From DATBLE01 sp046735055 (GTDB lineage: Bacteria > Actinomycetota > Thermoleophilia > Gaiellales > Gaiellaceae), in the NCBI GenBank assembly GCA_046735055.1, contig JBKPSO010000264.1:1-13181 (forward strand): 13,181 bases of DNA. The letters are read 5' to 3'. Position numbers and translations under genes: made by a program. Below the pieces are notes generated by a model. The model had not been told where the DNA came from. It made no database searches and saw only the letters and a list, made by a program, of their open reading frames with translations. Below are positions 7,003 through 12,663 of the stretch, piece after piece. The first letter of the stretch is position 1, and each line of letters starts with the position of its first letter.

Positions 7003-7242
7003 CTGCGCTCTCCGGCTTCTGCCTCGTGTCTCCTACCTCGGGCATCCTGGCGGGCTTTGCTCGGCAGGATTGCCGACGACCCCTGCGCTCTGCGGGCTTC
7101 TGCCTCGTGTCTCCTACCTCGGGCATCCTGGCGGGCTTTGCTCGGCAGGATTGCCGACGACCCCTGCGCTCTGCGGGCTTCTGCCTTGTGTCTCCTACCT
7201 CGGGCATCCTGGCGGGCTGTGCCCGGCAGGATTGCCGACGAC
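7003..7242. repeat. Three 81-bp tandem repeats, each with a strong hairpin, in the ubiB leader
   Basis: Copies run 7003-7082 (80 bases, early part diverged), 7083-7163 (81) and 7164-7242 (79). From the shared CTTCTGCC onward copies 1 and 2 are identical; copy 3 has three substitutions and switches to unrelated sequence after GACGAC. Each copy holds a stem of 12 positions, ATCCTGGCGGGC with GCTCGGCAGGAT around TTT (7044-7070 in copy 1), with one G-G mismatch and one G-T wobble. GGC/GCC extends it beyond a bulged T. In copy 3 the wobble becomes a G-C pair (T to C at 7223). The unit has no forward-strand stop codon in any frame. Together with the hairpins upstream it fills the 330 bases between the phasin-like gene and the ubiB-like ATG; no gene is seen in that stretch. 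Confidence 0.92.
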
Positions 7243-7261
7243 GTCGTGCAACACTGAGCCC

Positions 7262-8935
7262 ATGGCGCAGCCTGCCCCCCAGCGGAATCTCGGGCGTATC
7301 TCGGAGATCGCGCAGGTCGCGGTCAGACACGGCTTCGGCTACTTCCTCGAGACCCACAAGCTGACCGACCTGCTGCCGTGGCCGCGGCGGGCGGCGACGC
7401 TCGAGCCCGGGCTGAGCGCGACTGCGCGCGGCCAGCACCTCCGCGAGATGCTGGACGAGCTCGGGCCGACGTTCGTGAAGTTCGGGCAGCTGCTCTCGAC
7501 GCGCCCGGACATCGTCCCGCCCGACATCATCGTCGAGCTCCGGGCTCTTCAGGACGACGTCAAGCCTTTCCCGTTCTCGGAGGTGCAGCGGGTGGTCGCC
7601 GAGGAGCTGGAGCTGCCGCTGGAGAAGCTCTTCGTCGAGTTCGACGAGCAGCCGATGGCGGCGGCCTCGATCGGTCAGGTGCACCGCGCCGTGTTGCCAA
7701 ACGGGCGGCACGTCGCGGTCAAGGTGCAGCGTCCGGAGGCACCGCGCAAGATCGAGGCCGACCTCGCGCTTCTCTACCAGGCCGCCCGGCTCGCCAAGGA
7801 GCGCGTCCGGGCGCTCGACTTCATCGACGCGCGCGAGCTCGTGGACGAGTTCGCGCGCTCGATCCGCCACGAGCTCGACTACCGGCAGGAGGGCCGGAAC
7901 GCGCAGGCCTTCCATCGCCACTTCGCGGGCCATCCACACGTTCGCATCCCGCGCGTCTACTGGAGCTACTCGCGCCAGCGCGTGCTGACGCTGGAGCTGC
8001 TGGACGGGACGCAGCTCGCCGACCTCGAGCTCGAGGGATACACGCCCGACGAGCGCCGCCGGCTCGCCACGCTGCTCAGCGAGGCGTGGATGACGATGAT
8101 CTTCCGGCACGGGTTCTTCCACGGCGACCCGCACCCGGCGAACATCCTCGTCGTCGGTCCCGAGCAGATCGGCCTCGTCGACTTCGGGCAGGCGGGGAAG
8201 CTGAGCGACGACGACATGTCGAAGATGACCGCGCTGTTCATCGACGCTGCCTCGGAGAACGTCGACGCGCTCGCCAAGCGCCTCGGCGACTTGGGCGTCC
8301 GCTACGAGAAGGCGCGCGAGGCCGAGCTCCAGGCCGAGCTGCGGGAGATCTACTACAAGTACTACGGCGCGCGGCTCGCCGAGATCGACGCGATGCAGGT
8401 GATCCGGGAGGCGTTCGCGCTGATCTACGCGCAGAACCTGCGGCTGCCGACGCGGTTCGTGATCCTCGACAAGGCGATCGCCACGCTCGCGTCGGTCACG
8501 ACCGAGCTGTACCCGGACTTCAACGTCTTCGAGGTCGCGAAGCCGTACGCCCGCGACTTGATGTTGCACCGGTACACGCCGAACCGGATGCTCCGGCGGG
8601 CGAGCAAGGAGGCCCGCGCGCTGACGGAGGTGATCCGGGAGGCGCCGTACCAGTGGCACGACGTGCTCGAGCAGGCGCGGCACGGGCAGCTGGAGCTGAT
8701 CTTCCGGCACAAGGGGCTGGACGAGCTCGCCCACAAGCTCGACGTCGTCTTCAACCGGCTCGTGATCGCTCTCGTCGTCGCCGGCGGGCTGATCGGGTCG
8801 AGCCTGATCGGGATCTTCGCGAAGACCGGCCCGCACCTGATCGGCCTGCACGTGATCTCGCTGATCGGCTTCGTCCTCTTCGGCGTGCTCGGGGTCTGGC
8901 TCCTGATCGGCGTCGTCCGCTCGGGCAGGCTGTGA
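7262..8935 (+). CDS. ABC1/UbiB-family kinase-like protein
   Basis: This is an atypical protein-kinase-like ATPase of the UbiB/ADCK/COQ8 group, associated with isoprenoid quinone and lipid homeostasis; exact substrates are unknown even for well-studied members. Numbering from ATG 7262 (557 residues): the KxGQ motif Lys73-Gln76 (FVKFGQLLSTRPD), the Ala-rich loop AAAS 133-136, VAVKVQRP with Lys154, the HELDYRQEGRN block around 203-213, the catalytic stretch FFHGDPHPANIL with Asp289 and Asn294, and DFG at 307-309. Two membrane helices close the protein at about 500-520 and 527-552, the usual UbiB C-terminal anchor. The frame stays open upstream through the 81-bp repeats, but that translation is low-complexity and Cys-rich, so ATG 7262 is the likely start. 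The cupin gene overlaps its stop. Confidence 0.93.
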   Translation: MAQPAPQRNLGRISEIAQVAVRHGFGYFLETHKLTDLLPWPRRAATLEPGLSATARGQHLREMLDELGPTFVKFGQLLSTRPDIVPPDIIVELRALQDDVKPFPFSEVQRVVAEELELPLEKLFVEFDEQPMAAASIGQVHRAVLPNGRHVAVKVQRPEAPRKIEADLALLYQAARLAKERVRALDFIDARELVDEFARSIRHELDYRQEGRNAQAFHRHFAGHPHVRIPRVYWSYSRQRVLTLELLDGTQLADLELEGYTPDERRRLATLLSEAWMTMIFRHGFFHGDPHPANILVVGPEQIGLVDFGQAGKLSDDDMSKMTALFIDAASENVDALAKRLGDLGVRYEKAREAELQAELREIYYKYYGARLAEIDAMQVIREAFALIYAQNLRLPTRFVILDKAIATLASVTTELYPDFNVFEVAKPYARDLMLHRYTPNRMLRRASKEARALTEVIREAPYQWHDVLEQARHGQLELIFRHKGLDELAHKLDVVFNRLVIALVVAGGLIGSSLIGIFAKTGPHLIGLHVISLIGFVLFGVLGVWLLIGVVRSGRL

Positions 8936-9336
8936 GAGACGACGCCGGAGGCGTCAGCGCGTTCGGCGACCTCGCCGGGATCGGGCCGCACGTGGTCTGG
9001 CCCGGCGTGCTCGGCCGCGTCGTCGCGGGAGAGCGCGTGACGTTCGTCGTCGTCGAGCTGGATCCGCACGCCGTCGTTCCCGAGCACGCACACGAGAACG
9101 AGCAGACCGGCGTGCTTGCCGCGGGCTTGATGCGCCTTCGGATCGGAGACGAGCAGCGCGAGCTCGAGGCCGGCGGCACCTGGCACATCCCGGCCAACGT
9201 CCCCCACGAGGCGACCGCAGGGCCCGACGGCGCAGTCGCCGTCGAGGTGTTCGCCCCGCCGCGCCGCGACTGGGAGGCGCTCAGGCGTCGAGACCCGTCG
9301 TCGCCCGCATGGCCGGTCCGCTCCGGACGGCTGTAG
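8932..9336 (+). CDS. Small single-domain cupin protein
   Basis: The 134-residue product carries one cupin_2 barrel. Motif 1 reads PEHAHENEQTGVLAAG (about 50-65) with likely metal ligands His52, His54 and Glu57. Motif 2 reads GGTWHIPANVPHEA (about 81-94) with the fourth ligand His92. All four expected ligands are present, so metal binding is likely. Such proteins range from sugar or aromatic-acid enzymes to simple sensors, and the sequence does not decide among them. The GTG start lies in the ubiB-like stop (GTGA at 8932-8935), so the two genes are probably co-translated. The reading frame runs on from a long spurious frame inside the kinase gene, but the cupin fold begins only after 8932. Confidence 0.88.
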   Translation: MRDDAGGVSAFGDLAGIGPHVVWPGVLGRVVAGERVTFVVVELDPHAVVPEHAHENEQTGVLAAGLMRLRIGDEQRELEAGGTWHIPANVPHEATAGPDGAVAVEVFAPPRRDWEALRRRDPSSPAWPVRSGRL

Positions 9337-9369
9337 AAAGCTCGGCGCACACTCGCGTGAAAGGACATC

Positions 9370-9398
9370 TTGGCGCGTGCGGCTGCGGGCGCTACCTT
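9370..9398 (+). promoter_or_regulatory. Predicted promoter for the regulator gene, leaderless
   Basis: TTGGCG (9370-9375), a 17-base spacer and TACCTT (9393-9398) form a good sigma-70-type promoter. The start codon ATG 9406 begins 7 bases after the -10 box, so transcription would start at or next to the ATG. No Shine-Dalgarno precedes that ATG, which fits a leaderless mRNA. Confidence 0.5.
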
Positions 9399-9405
9399 CG
9401 GCCGC

Positions 9406-10080
9406 ATGTCCGCCGTGATCGTCGCCGAGCCCGAGACCGGCGCGCGCGGCTACCTCGAGCGCCAGCTGGCCGACGACGGCTTCGAGGTGCTCGGTGCCGG
9501 CGAGATCCCGGAGGTGCTCGACCTGGCCGAGCGCCTGCGGCCCGACCTCGTCGTCGGCACAGAGCTCGAGCTTTGCCGCCGGCTGCGCGAGGGCGAGCCG
9601 GGTCGCTTCTGGGACCGCAACGTGCCCGTCATCCTGCTCGGTCGCGTCGACGCGGACGTCGTCGACCGCGTGCGCGCGCTCGAGCGCGGGGCGGACGACT
9701 ACCTCGGCCGGCCGTTCTCGTACGAGGAGCTGCTCGCCCGCATCCGCGCCGTCCTGCGCCGCACGTCGCCTCGCAACGGCGAGGTCGTCCGGGCGGGCGA
9801 GATCGAGATCGACCGGATCACTCGCTGCGTCCGCGTCCTCGGTCAGCGGGTGACGCTCGCCGCCCGCGAGTACGAGCTGCTCCTGCGGCTCGCTGAACAG
9901 CCCACGCGGGTGTTCACGAAGGACGAGCTGCTGCGCGAGGTCTGGGGGTTCCGGGCGATGGGGCGCACCAGGACTCTGGACTCCCACGCCTCGCGCGTGC
10001 GCCGCAAGGTCGCGGCGTTCACCGAGACGCCGTACGTGATCAACGAGTGGGGGGTGGGCTACCGGCTGATGCTCCCGTAG
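9406..10080 (+). CDS. OmpR/PhoB-type regulator with a degenerate, aspartate-less receiver domain
   Basis: The 224-residue protein has an N-terminal receiver-like fold (about 1-118) and a C-terminal winged helix (about 127-223). DNA-binding signatures are normal: TLAAREYELLLRLAEQP, TKDELLREVWGF, LDSHASRVRRKV and INEWGVGYRL. The receiver has lost its phosphorylation chemistry. The phospho-acceptor Asp after PDLVV is Thr52 (PDLVVGTELE), the switch Thr/Ser is Gly79 (VPVILLGR), the conserved Lys before Pro is Arg102 (DDYLGRPF), and only Glu8 remains of the acidic pair. It therefore probably works without phosphorylation. No histidine kinase gene is adjacent. ATG 9406 is chosen over the in-frame TTG 9370 because the domain starts there and TTG 9370 lies in the predicted -35. 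Targets are unknown. Confidence 0.9.
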   Translation: MSAVIVAEPETGARGYLERQLADDGFEVLGAGEIPEVLDLAERLRPDLVVGTELELCRRLREGEPGRFWDRNVPVILLGRVDADVVDRVRALERGADDYLGRPFSYEELLARIRAVLRRTSPRNGEVVRAGEIEIDRITRCVRVLGQRVTLAAREYELLLRLAEQPTRVFTKDELLREVWGFRAMGRTRTLDSHASRVRRKVAAFTETPYVINEWGVGYRLMLP

Positions 10081-10089
10081 ACTTAGGGT

Positions 10090-10674
10090 GTGGCTCGGAC
10101 GGAATCCGAGACGGCGAGGATCGCCCGGCTGCACGTCCCGAACGAGGACGATGTCCCAGCCGAGGTGCAGGAACTCTGGGCGAAGCCGCTCGAGCGGCTC
10201 GGATTCGTTCCCAACGTGCTGCGGGTCTTCGCCCTGCGGCCGAACCACCTGCTCGCCTGGTGGGCGTACTACGACGAGCTGCTCCGGGGCGAGTCCGGCC
10301 TGACGAAGGCGCAGCGCGAGATGATCGCGGTCGTCGTCTCGGCGACGAACCGCTGCCACTACTGCATCGTCTCGCACAGCGCAGCGCTGCGGATGCTGAC
10401 GGAGGATCCGGTGTTCGTCGAGCAGCTCGCGACCGGCTACAGGTACGCGCAGCTCGACCCACGGGACCGGGCGATGCTCGACTTCGCGGTCAAGCTGACG
10501 GAGGAGCCCCACCGCTGCGACGACGAAGACATCGAGGCGCTCCGCGAGGCCGGCTGGAACGACGAGGAGATCATGGACATCGCCCAGGTGGCGGCGATGT
10601 TCAATTTCACGAACCGCCTCGCGAGCGGTCTCGGCTGGATGCCGAACCGCGAGTACTTCTCGCTCGGCCGCTAG
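10090..10674 (+). CDS. Peroxidase-related CMD/AhpD-type protein
   Basis: The 194-residue product belongs to the carboxymuconolactone decarboxylase / AhpD-like all-helical group, closest to the 'uncharacterized peroxidase-related enzyme' type. It carries the redox motif NRCHYCIVSHSAAL, with Cys89 and Cys92 (CxxC) and His96, plus Glu77 upstream in KAQREMIAV, matching the proton-relay arrangement of AhpD. A thiol-dependent peroxide-reducing activity is thus plausible; the substrate is unknown. The N-terminal part (ELWAKPLERLGFVPNVLRVF) and the C-terminal block (MDIAQVAAMFNFTNRLASGL) are typical of the family. GTG 10090 lies nine bases after the regulator gene; TAGACT (10078-10083) could be a leaderless -10 box overlapping that gene's stop. 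The gene ends in CTAG shared with the convergent oxidoreductase gene. Confidence 0.9.
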   Translation: MARTESETARIARLHVPNEDDVPAEVQELWAKPLERLGFVPNVLRVFALRPNHLLAWWAYYDELLRGESGLTKAQREMIAVVVSATNRCHYCIVSHSAALRMLTEDPVFVEQLATGYRYAQLDPRDRAMLDFAVKLTEEPHRCDDEDIEALREAGWNDEEIMDIAQVAAMFNFTNRLASGLGWMPNREYFSLGR

Positions 10675-11633
10675 CCGATCGCGCGGCTCAGGCTCTCGCC
10701 GGCGAGCGCGACGGCGTCCAGGTCCTGCGGGTTCGGCATGTGGAAGACGAGGCCGTCCAGTCCCGCGTCGAGGAGTGCTCGCACCTGCTCGGCGACCTCG
10801 TCCGGGTCGCCCAGCGTCAGCACCATCCGCAGGCGCTCCGGGTCCATGTTCGCCCGGTCAGGCCAGGTCGCGAGCTGCCGCTCGGCCTCCTCGTGCGTGC
10901 GCGCGATCGCGAGCGTCCCGAGCCTGGTGCGCGTGATCTCGTGACCCGCCCGCCCGACCTCTTCACAGTGGGCGTCGAGGACGCTCATCAGGTGCCGGAC
11001 CCGCTCCGGGTCGCCGAAGACGTTGCACCCGTCCGCGTACTGCGCGACGAGGCGCAGGGTCTTCCGCTCGCCGCTCCCGCCGACGAGGATCGGAATGTCG
11101 CCCCGCAGCGGGCGCGGGTTGTTCAGCGCGCCGTCAACGCGGTGATGCCGTCCCTCGACCGTAGCCGATTCCTGCGTGAACATCGCGCGTGCGATCCGGA
11201 GTGCGTCCTCCAGGCGCTCGAAGCGCTCCCTCAGCGGTGGAAACTCGAAGCCGTACGCCCGATGCTCCTCCTCGTACCAGGCGGCGCCGAGGGAGTGGAT
11301 CGCACGCCCGCCCGAGATCACGTCGAGGGTCGTCGTGATCTTCGCGTGCAGGGCCGGGTTCCTGTACGTCACGCTACCGACCATCAGGCCGAGCTGGAGC
11401 CGCTCCGTCCGCGCCGCCAGTGCCGCGAGCGTGGTGTTCCCCTCGAGCATCCGCTGCTCGGGCGGCCCGACCCCGGGGATCTGGTGGAGGTGATCCATCA
11501 CGAAGAGCGAGTCGAAGCCGGACCTCTCCGCGGTCGCGGCGACGTCGACGAGCTTCGCGAACAGCGCTTCCGGCGCGACGCCACCGAGCTCGAAGCTCGG
11601 CACCTGGAGTCCGAGACGGACCGGGACGCGCAT
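10671..11633 (-). CDS. LLM-class (luciferase-like) oxidoreductase, probably F420-dependent
   Basis: This 320-residue TIM-barrel protein of the bacterial luciferase-like superfamily resembles the Rv1855c-type F420-dependent subgroup. Motifs in order: AERSGFDSLFVMDHL near 35-49, AALAARTERLQLGLMVGSVT near 69-88, YRNPALHAKITTTLDVISGG around 89-108, GAAWYEEEHRAYGF near 116-129, RFERLEDALRIARAMF, and IPILVGGSGERKTLRLVAQY near 180-199. The C-terminal half contains LVFHMPNPQDL. The cofactor is inferred from subgroup resemblance; FMN or FAD use cannot be excluded. The ATG at 11633 is preceded on its strand by TAGCGT and a 7-base gap with no Shine-Dalgarno, suggesting leaderless initiation. A 32-codon gene on the same strand ends 29 bases upstream. 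Its TAG stop is the complement of the CMD gene's TAG. Confidence 0.92.
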   Translation of the reverse strand: MRVPVRLGLQVPSFELGGVAPEALFAKLVDVAATAERSGFDSLFVMDHLHQIPGVGPPEQRMLEGNTTLAALAARTERLQLGLMVGSVTYRNPALHAKITTTLDVISGGRAIHSLGAAWYEEEHRAYGFEFPPLRERFERLEDALRIARAMFTQESATVEGRHHRVDGALNNPRPLRGDIPILVGGSGERKTLRLVAQYADGCNVFGDPERVRHLMSVLDAHCEEVGRAGHEITRTRLGTLAIARTHEEAERQLATWPDRANMDPERLRMVLTLGDPDEVAEQVRALLDAGLDGLVFHMPNPQDLDAVALAGESLSRAIG

Positions 11634-11640
11634 CCCGGGA

Positions 11641-11646
11641 ACGCTA
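11641..11646 (-). promoter_or_regulatory. Possible -10 box (TAGCGT) for the LLM oxidoreductase gene
   Basis: Read on the minus strand, TAGCGT stands 7 bases before the ATG at 11633, the spacing expected for a leaderless transcript. A -35 box is not evident. Confidence 0.35.
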
Positions 11647-11662
11647 GCTGCGCGCGTCCGGA

Positions 11663-11761
11663 CTAGAAGGGGCCGCGCGGCTCGTAGCTGTCGCGGCGCG
11701 CCCAGCAGTTGACGACGAGGCTCTTACGAACGGCCTCCACGCTGGCCTGCATGCTGCTCAT
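11663..11761 (-). CDS. 32-residue small protein, unknown function
   Basis: The short frame begins ATG 11761 after a strong Shine-Dalgarno (GGGAGGAG, minus strand 11772-11765, core GGAGG with 5-base spacing), one of the two best ribosome sites seen in the window. Almost every codon ends in G or C, matching real genes nearby. The product has a helical N-terminal half (MQASVEAVRKSLVV) and a distinctive end, NCWARRDSYEPRGPF, with a single Cys and several aromatic residues. It has no signal peptide or membrane helix. A longer in-frame ATG at 11857 exists, but that extension is Gly/Arg/Trp-rich with poor codon use and no ribosome site. The gene lies 29 bases upstream of the LLM oxidoreductase on the same strand. 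It could be a small regulatory protein or a precursor peptide; no family is recognised. Confidence 0.55.
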   Translation of the reverse strand: MSSMQASVEAVRKSLVVNCWARRDSYEPRGPF

Positions 11762-11840
11762 TGTCTCCTCCCTTCCTGGTCGGCCGCCGCCTTGAAGCCC
11801 GCGAAGGCCTCCGCCGGGTCGCGTCGCCCAGCGCGTCCAT
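11762..11840 (-). pseudogene. Possible remnant of a small coding sequence with a frame switch
   Basis: On the minus strand, ATG 11840 opens MDALGDATRR with coding-like codons, then the frame degenerates. From about 11820 the -1 frame reads DPAEAFAGFKAAADQEGRRQ, nearly all codons G/C-ending, and stops at TGA overlapping the ATG of the 32-residue gene (ATGA). Joined, the pieces would make a small protein translationally coupled to that gene. The break could be a single-base indel in a decayed gene, a sequencing error, or chance in GC-rich DNA. The MDALGDATRR start resembles the opening of ArsR-family helix-turn-helix proteins, but nothing after it supports that. Confidence 0.22.
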
Positions 11841-11848
11841 CGCGTTGC

Positions 11849-11881
11849 GTAAGCCATGACTTACCGTAAGTCTAGGCTTAC
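11849..11881. promoter_or_regulatory. Two adjacent 16-bp palindromes, probable repressor operators
   Basis: GTAAGCCATGACTTAC (11849-11864) and GTAAGTCTAGGCTTAC (11866-11881) are both GTAAG-N6-CTTAC, with palindromic cores CATG and CTAG, so each matches its own complement at 14 of 16 positions. They are separated by one base, a 17-bp offset. They also form a larger palindrome centred on 11865. This is the form of a double operator for a dimeric helix-turn-helix repressor (TetR-, MarR- or similar). The first covers the predicted -35 and the second covers the spacer and part of the -10. No obvious cognate repressor gene is in the window. Confidence 0.7.
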
Positions 11882-11884
11882 ACT
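11856..11884 (+). promoter_or_regulatory. Predicted promoter under the palindromes
   Basis: ATGACT (11856-11861), a 17-base spacer and TACACT (11879-11884) match the sigma-70 -35 and -10 boxes at four of six positions each. Transcription would start near 11891, ten bases before a strong Shine-Dalgarno. The ATG at 11885 would then lie upstream of the transcript. Confidence 0.45.
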
Positions 11885-11900
11885 ATGGCGGATGTCAAAC

Positions 11901-11908
11901 GGAGGAGG
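11901..11908 (+). promoter_or_regulatory. Strong Shine-Dalgarno GGAGGAGG
   Basis: It stands 7 bases before ATG 11916. That ATG opens only nine codons (MKLTVGSRS) before TGA 11943-11945, so a well-built expression signal leads into a broken reading frame. Confidence 0.6.
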
Positions 11909-11915
11909 CCACAGC

Positions 11916-12103
11916 ATGAAGCTAACCGTGGGCTCTCGATCCTGAGGGTCGATCCGGAGCGGGCCCGAGAGTTCAAGGAGCGGGACCCTGCCGTGCGTGC
12001 CGGGCGCTTCTCGATCGTCGTCATGCCGTGGCTCGTGCCGAGCGGGGTGATCGCCTTCCCGCCCGGGAGGCTCCCGCGCTCGACCGCCGAAGTGGATGCC
12101 TAG
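11916..12103 (+). pseudogene. Broken YciI-like (YCII-related, DGPF-type) gene
   Basis: A well-formed start (promoter, Shine-Dalgarno, ATG 11916) is followed by nine codons and a stop. A different frame, open from ATG 11885 to TAG 12101, then carries a recognisable second half of a YciI-like fold: GLSILRVDPERAREFKERDP, AVRAGRFSIVVMPW and LVPSGVIAFP. The DPAVRAGRF-to-PW stretch is the family's hallmark C-terminal portion; the first ~45 residues, with the usual N-terminal strand and catalytic-like His, are missing. Codons before about 11930 in this frame are atypical (AAA, AGG, CAT, GCT), while those after are G/C-ending. The simplest reading is an internal deletion that also shifted the frame. 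The alternative is an intact 72-residue protein starting at 11885. Its stop shares CTAG with the alkyltransferase gene. Confidence 0.45.
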
Positions 12104-12663
12104 AGCCGCGCGCCCTCGAGCCTGAGCAGCAGCTCCTTGCGGTCGAGCCCACCGCCGTATCCGACGAGCGAGCCGCTCGCGCCGACGACGCGGTGGCACG
12201 GCAGCACGATCGGGATCGGGTTGCGGTTCATCGCCCCGCCGACCGCGCGCGCCGCACGCGGCTTGCCGATCCTCGCGGCGAGCGTTCCATAGGTCGTCAC
12301 CTGCCCGTACGGCACCTTGGCGAGCTCCGTCAGGGCCTCGCGCTGGAAGGCGGGGACGGGGGAGAGGTCGAGCTTCAGGTCGAAGTCGCGCCGGTCGCCG
12401 GCGAAGTACTCGTCGAGCTCGCGGCGGACGAGATCGAGCCGTCGGGGGATGCGCAGAACGCGAGCGCCGAAGTCCTCGGCGAGCTCGTCGAGACCCTCGT
12501 CGGGACGGTAGGCGATGCGGCAGAGGCCGCGTTCGTTGACGGCGACGAGCAGGTCGCCGACGGGCGACTCAGCGACGTCGTAGGCGATGTCGACGAGACC
12601 TTCGCGGTCGGCAGCGTCGCGGAAGCGGCGGTCGAGGTCGGTGGGGATGGTGGGGATGGTCAT
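12100..12663 (-). CDS. ogt: Methylated-DNA--[protein]-cysteine S-methyltransferase
   Basis: This suicide repair protein takes alkyl groups from O6-alkylguanine (and O4-alkylthymine) in DNA onto its own cysteine. The 187-residue product has an N-terminal RNase-H-like domain (about 22-95, with SPVGDLLVAVNERGL) and a C-terminal DNA-binding domain. Active-site features are all there: LPCHRVVG with acceptor Cys156, Tyr125 in VPYGQVTTYGTLA, the arginine finger Arg139 in PRAARAVGGAMNRNP, Asn148, and Glu177 in GGLDRKELLL. There is no Ada-type regulatory domain. Its ATG overlaps the stop of the sigma-factor gene (ATGA), so the two are co-translated. Expression is probably set by that sigma factor or its promoter. 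The gene ends in CTAG shared with the YciI-like remnant. Confidence 0.96.
   Translation of the reverse strand: MTIPTIPTDLDRRFRDAADREGLVDIAYDVAESPVGDLLVAVNERGLCRIAYRPDEGLDELAEDFGARVLRIPRRLDLVRRELDEYFAGDRRDFDLKLDLSPVPAFQREALTELAKVPYGQVTTYGTLAARIGKPRAARAVGGAMNRNPIPIVLPCHRVVGASGSLVGYGGGLDRKELLLRLEGARL

Noticed and set aside
7003..7242. CRISPR array or repeat-protein coding sequence
   Set aside because: The 81-bp units abut without spacers. Open frames through them exist in several registers at once and give low-complexity, Cys/Pro-rich or Arg-rich translations, which is expected from GC-rich DNA lacking stops.
7070..7261. N-terminal extension of the UbiB-like protein starting at TTG 7070
   Set aside because: The extension is translated repeat DNA with no family similarity; the conserved protein begins at ATG 7262.
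6374..8851. Very long minus-strand reading frame (825 codons), and similar ones at 8425-10512, 1400-2470, 2250-3293 and 3712-4719
   Set aside because: All lie opposite strongly identified genes and have the Arg/His/Asp-rich make-up of antisense frames in high-GC coding DNA.
7378..8931. Long forward frame upstream of and in frame with the cupin
   Set aside because: It is the shifted frame of the kinase gene (Ala/Arg/Gly-rich, no domain). Only the part from GTG 8932 is cupin.
10090..11633. CMD peroxidase gene and LLM oxidoreductase as one functional operon
   Set aside because: They are convergent, sharing only their stop codons, so they cannot be co-transcribed.
11663..11857. 64-codon version of the small minus-strand gene from ATG 11857
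   Set aside because: The extra N-terminal part has poor codon use and no ribosome site, and its start lies inside an operator palindrome; ATG 11761 has a strong Shine-Dalgarno.
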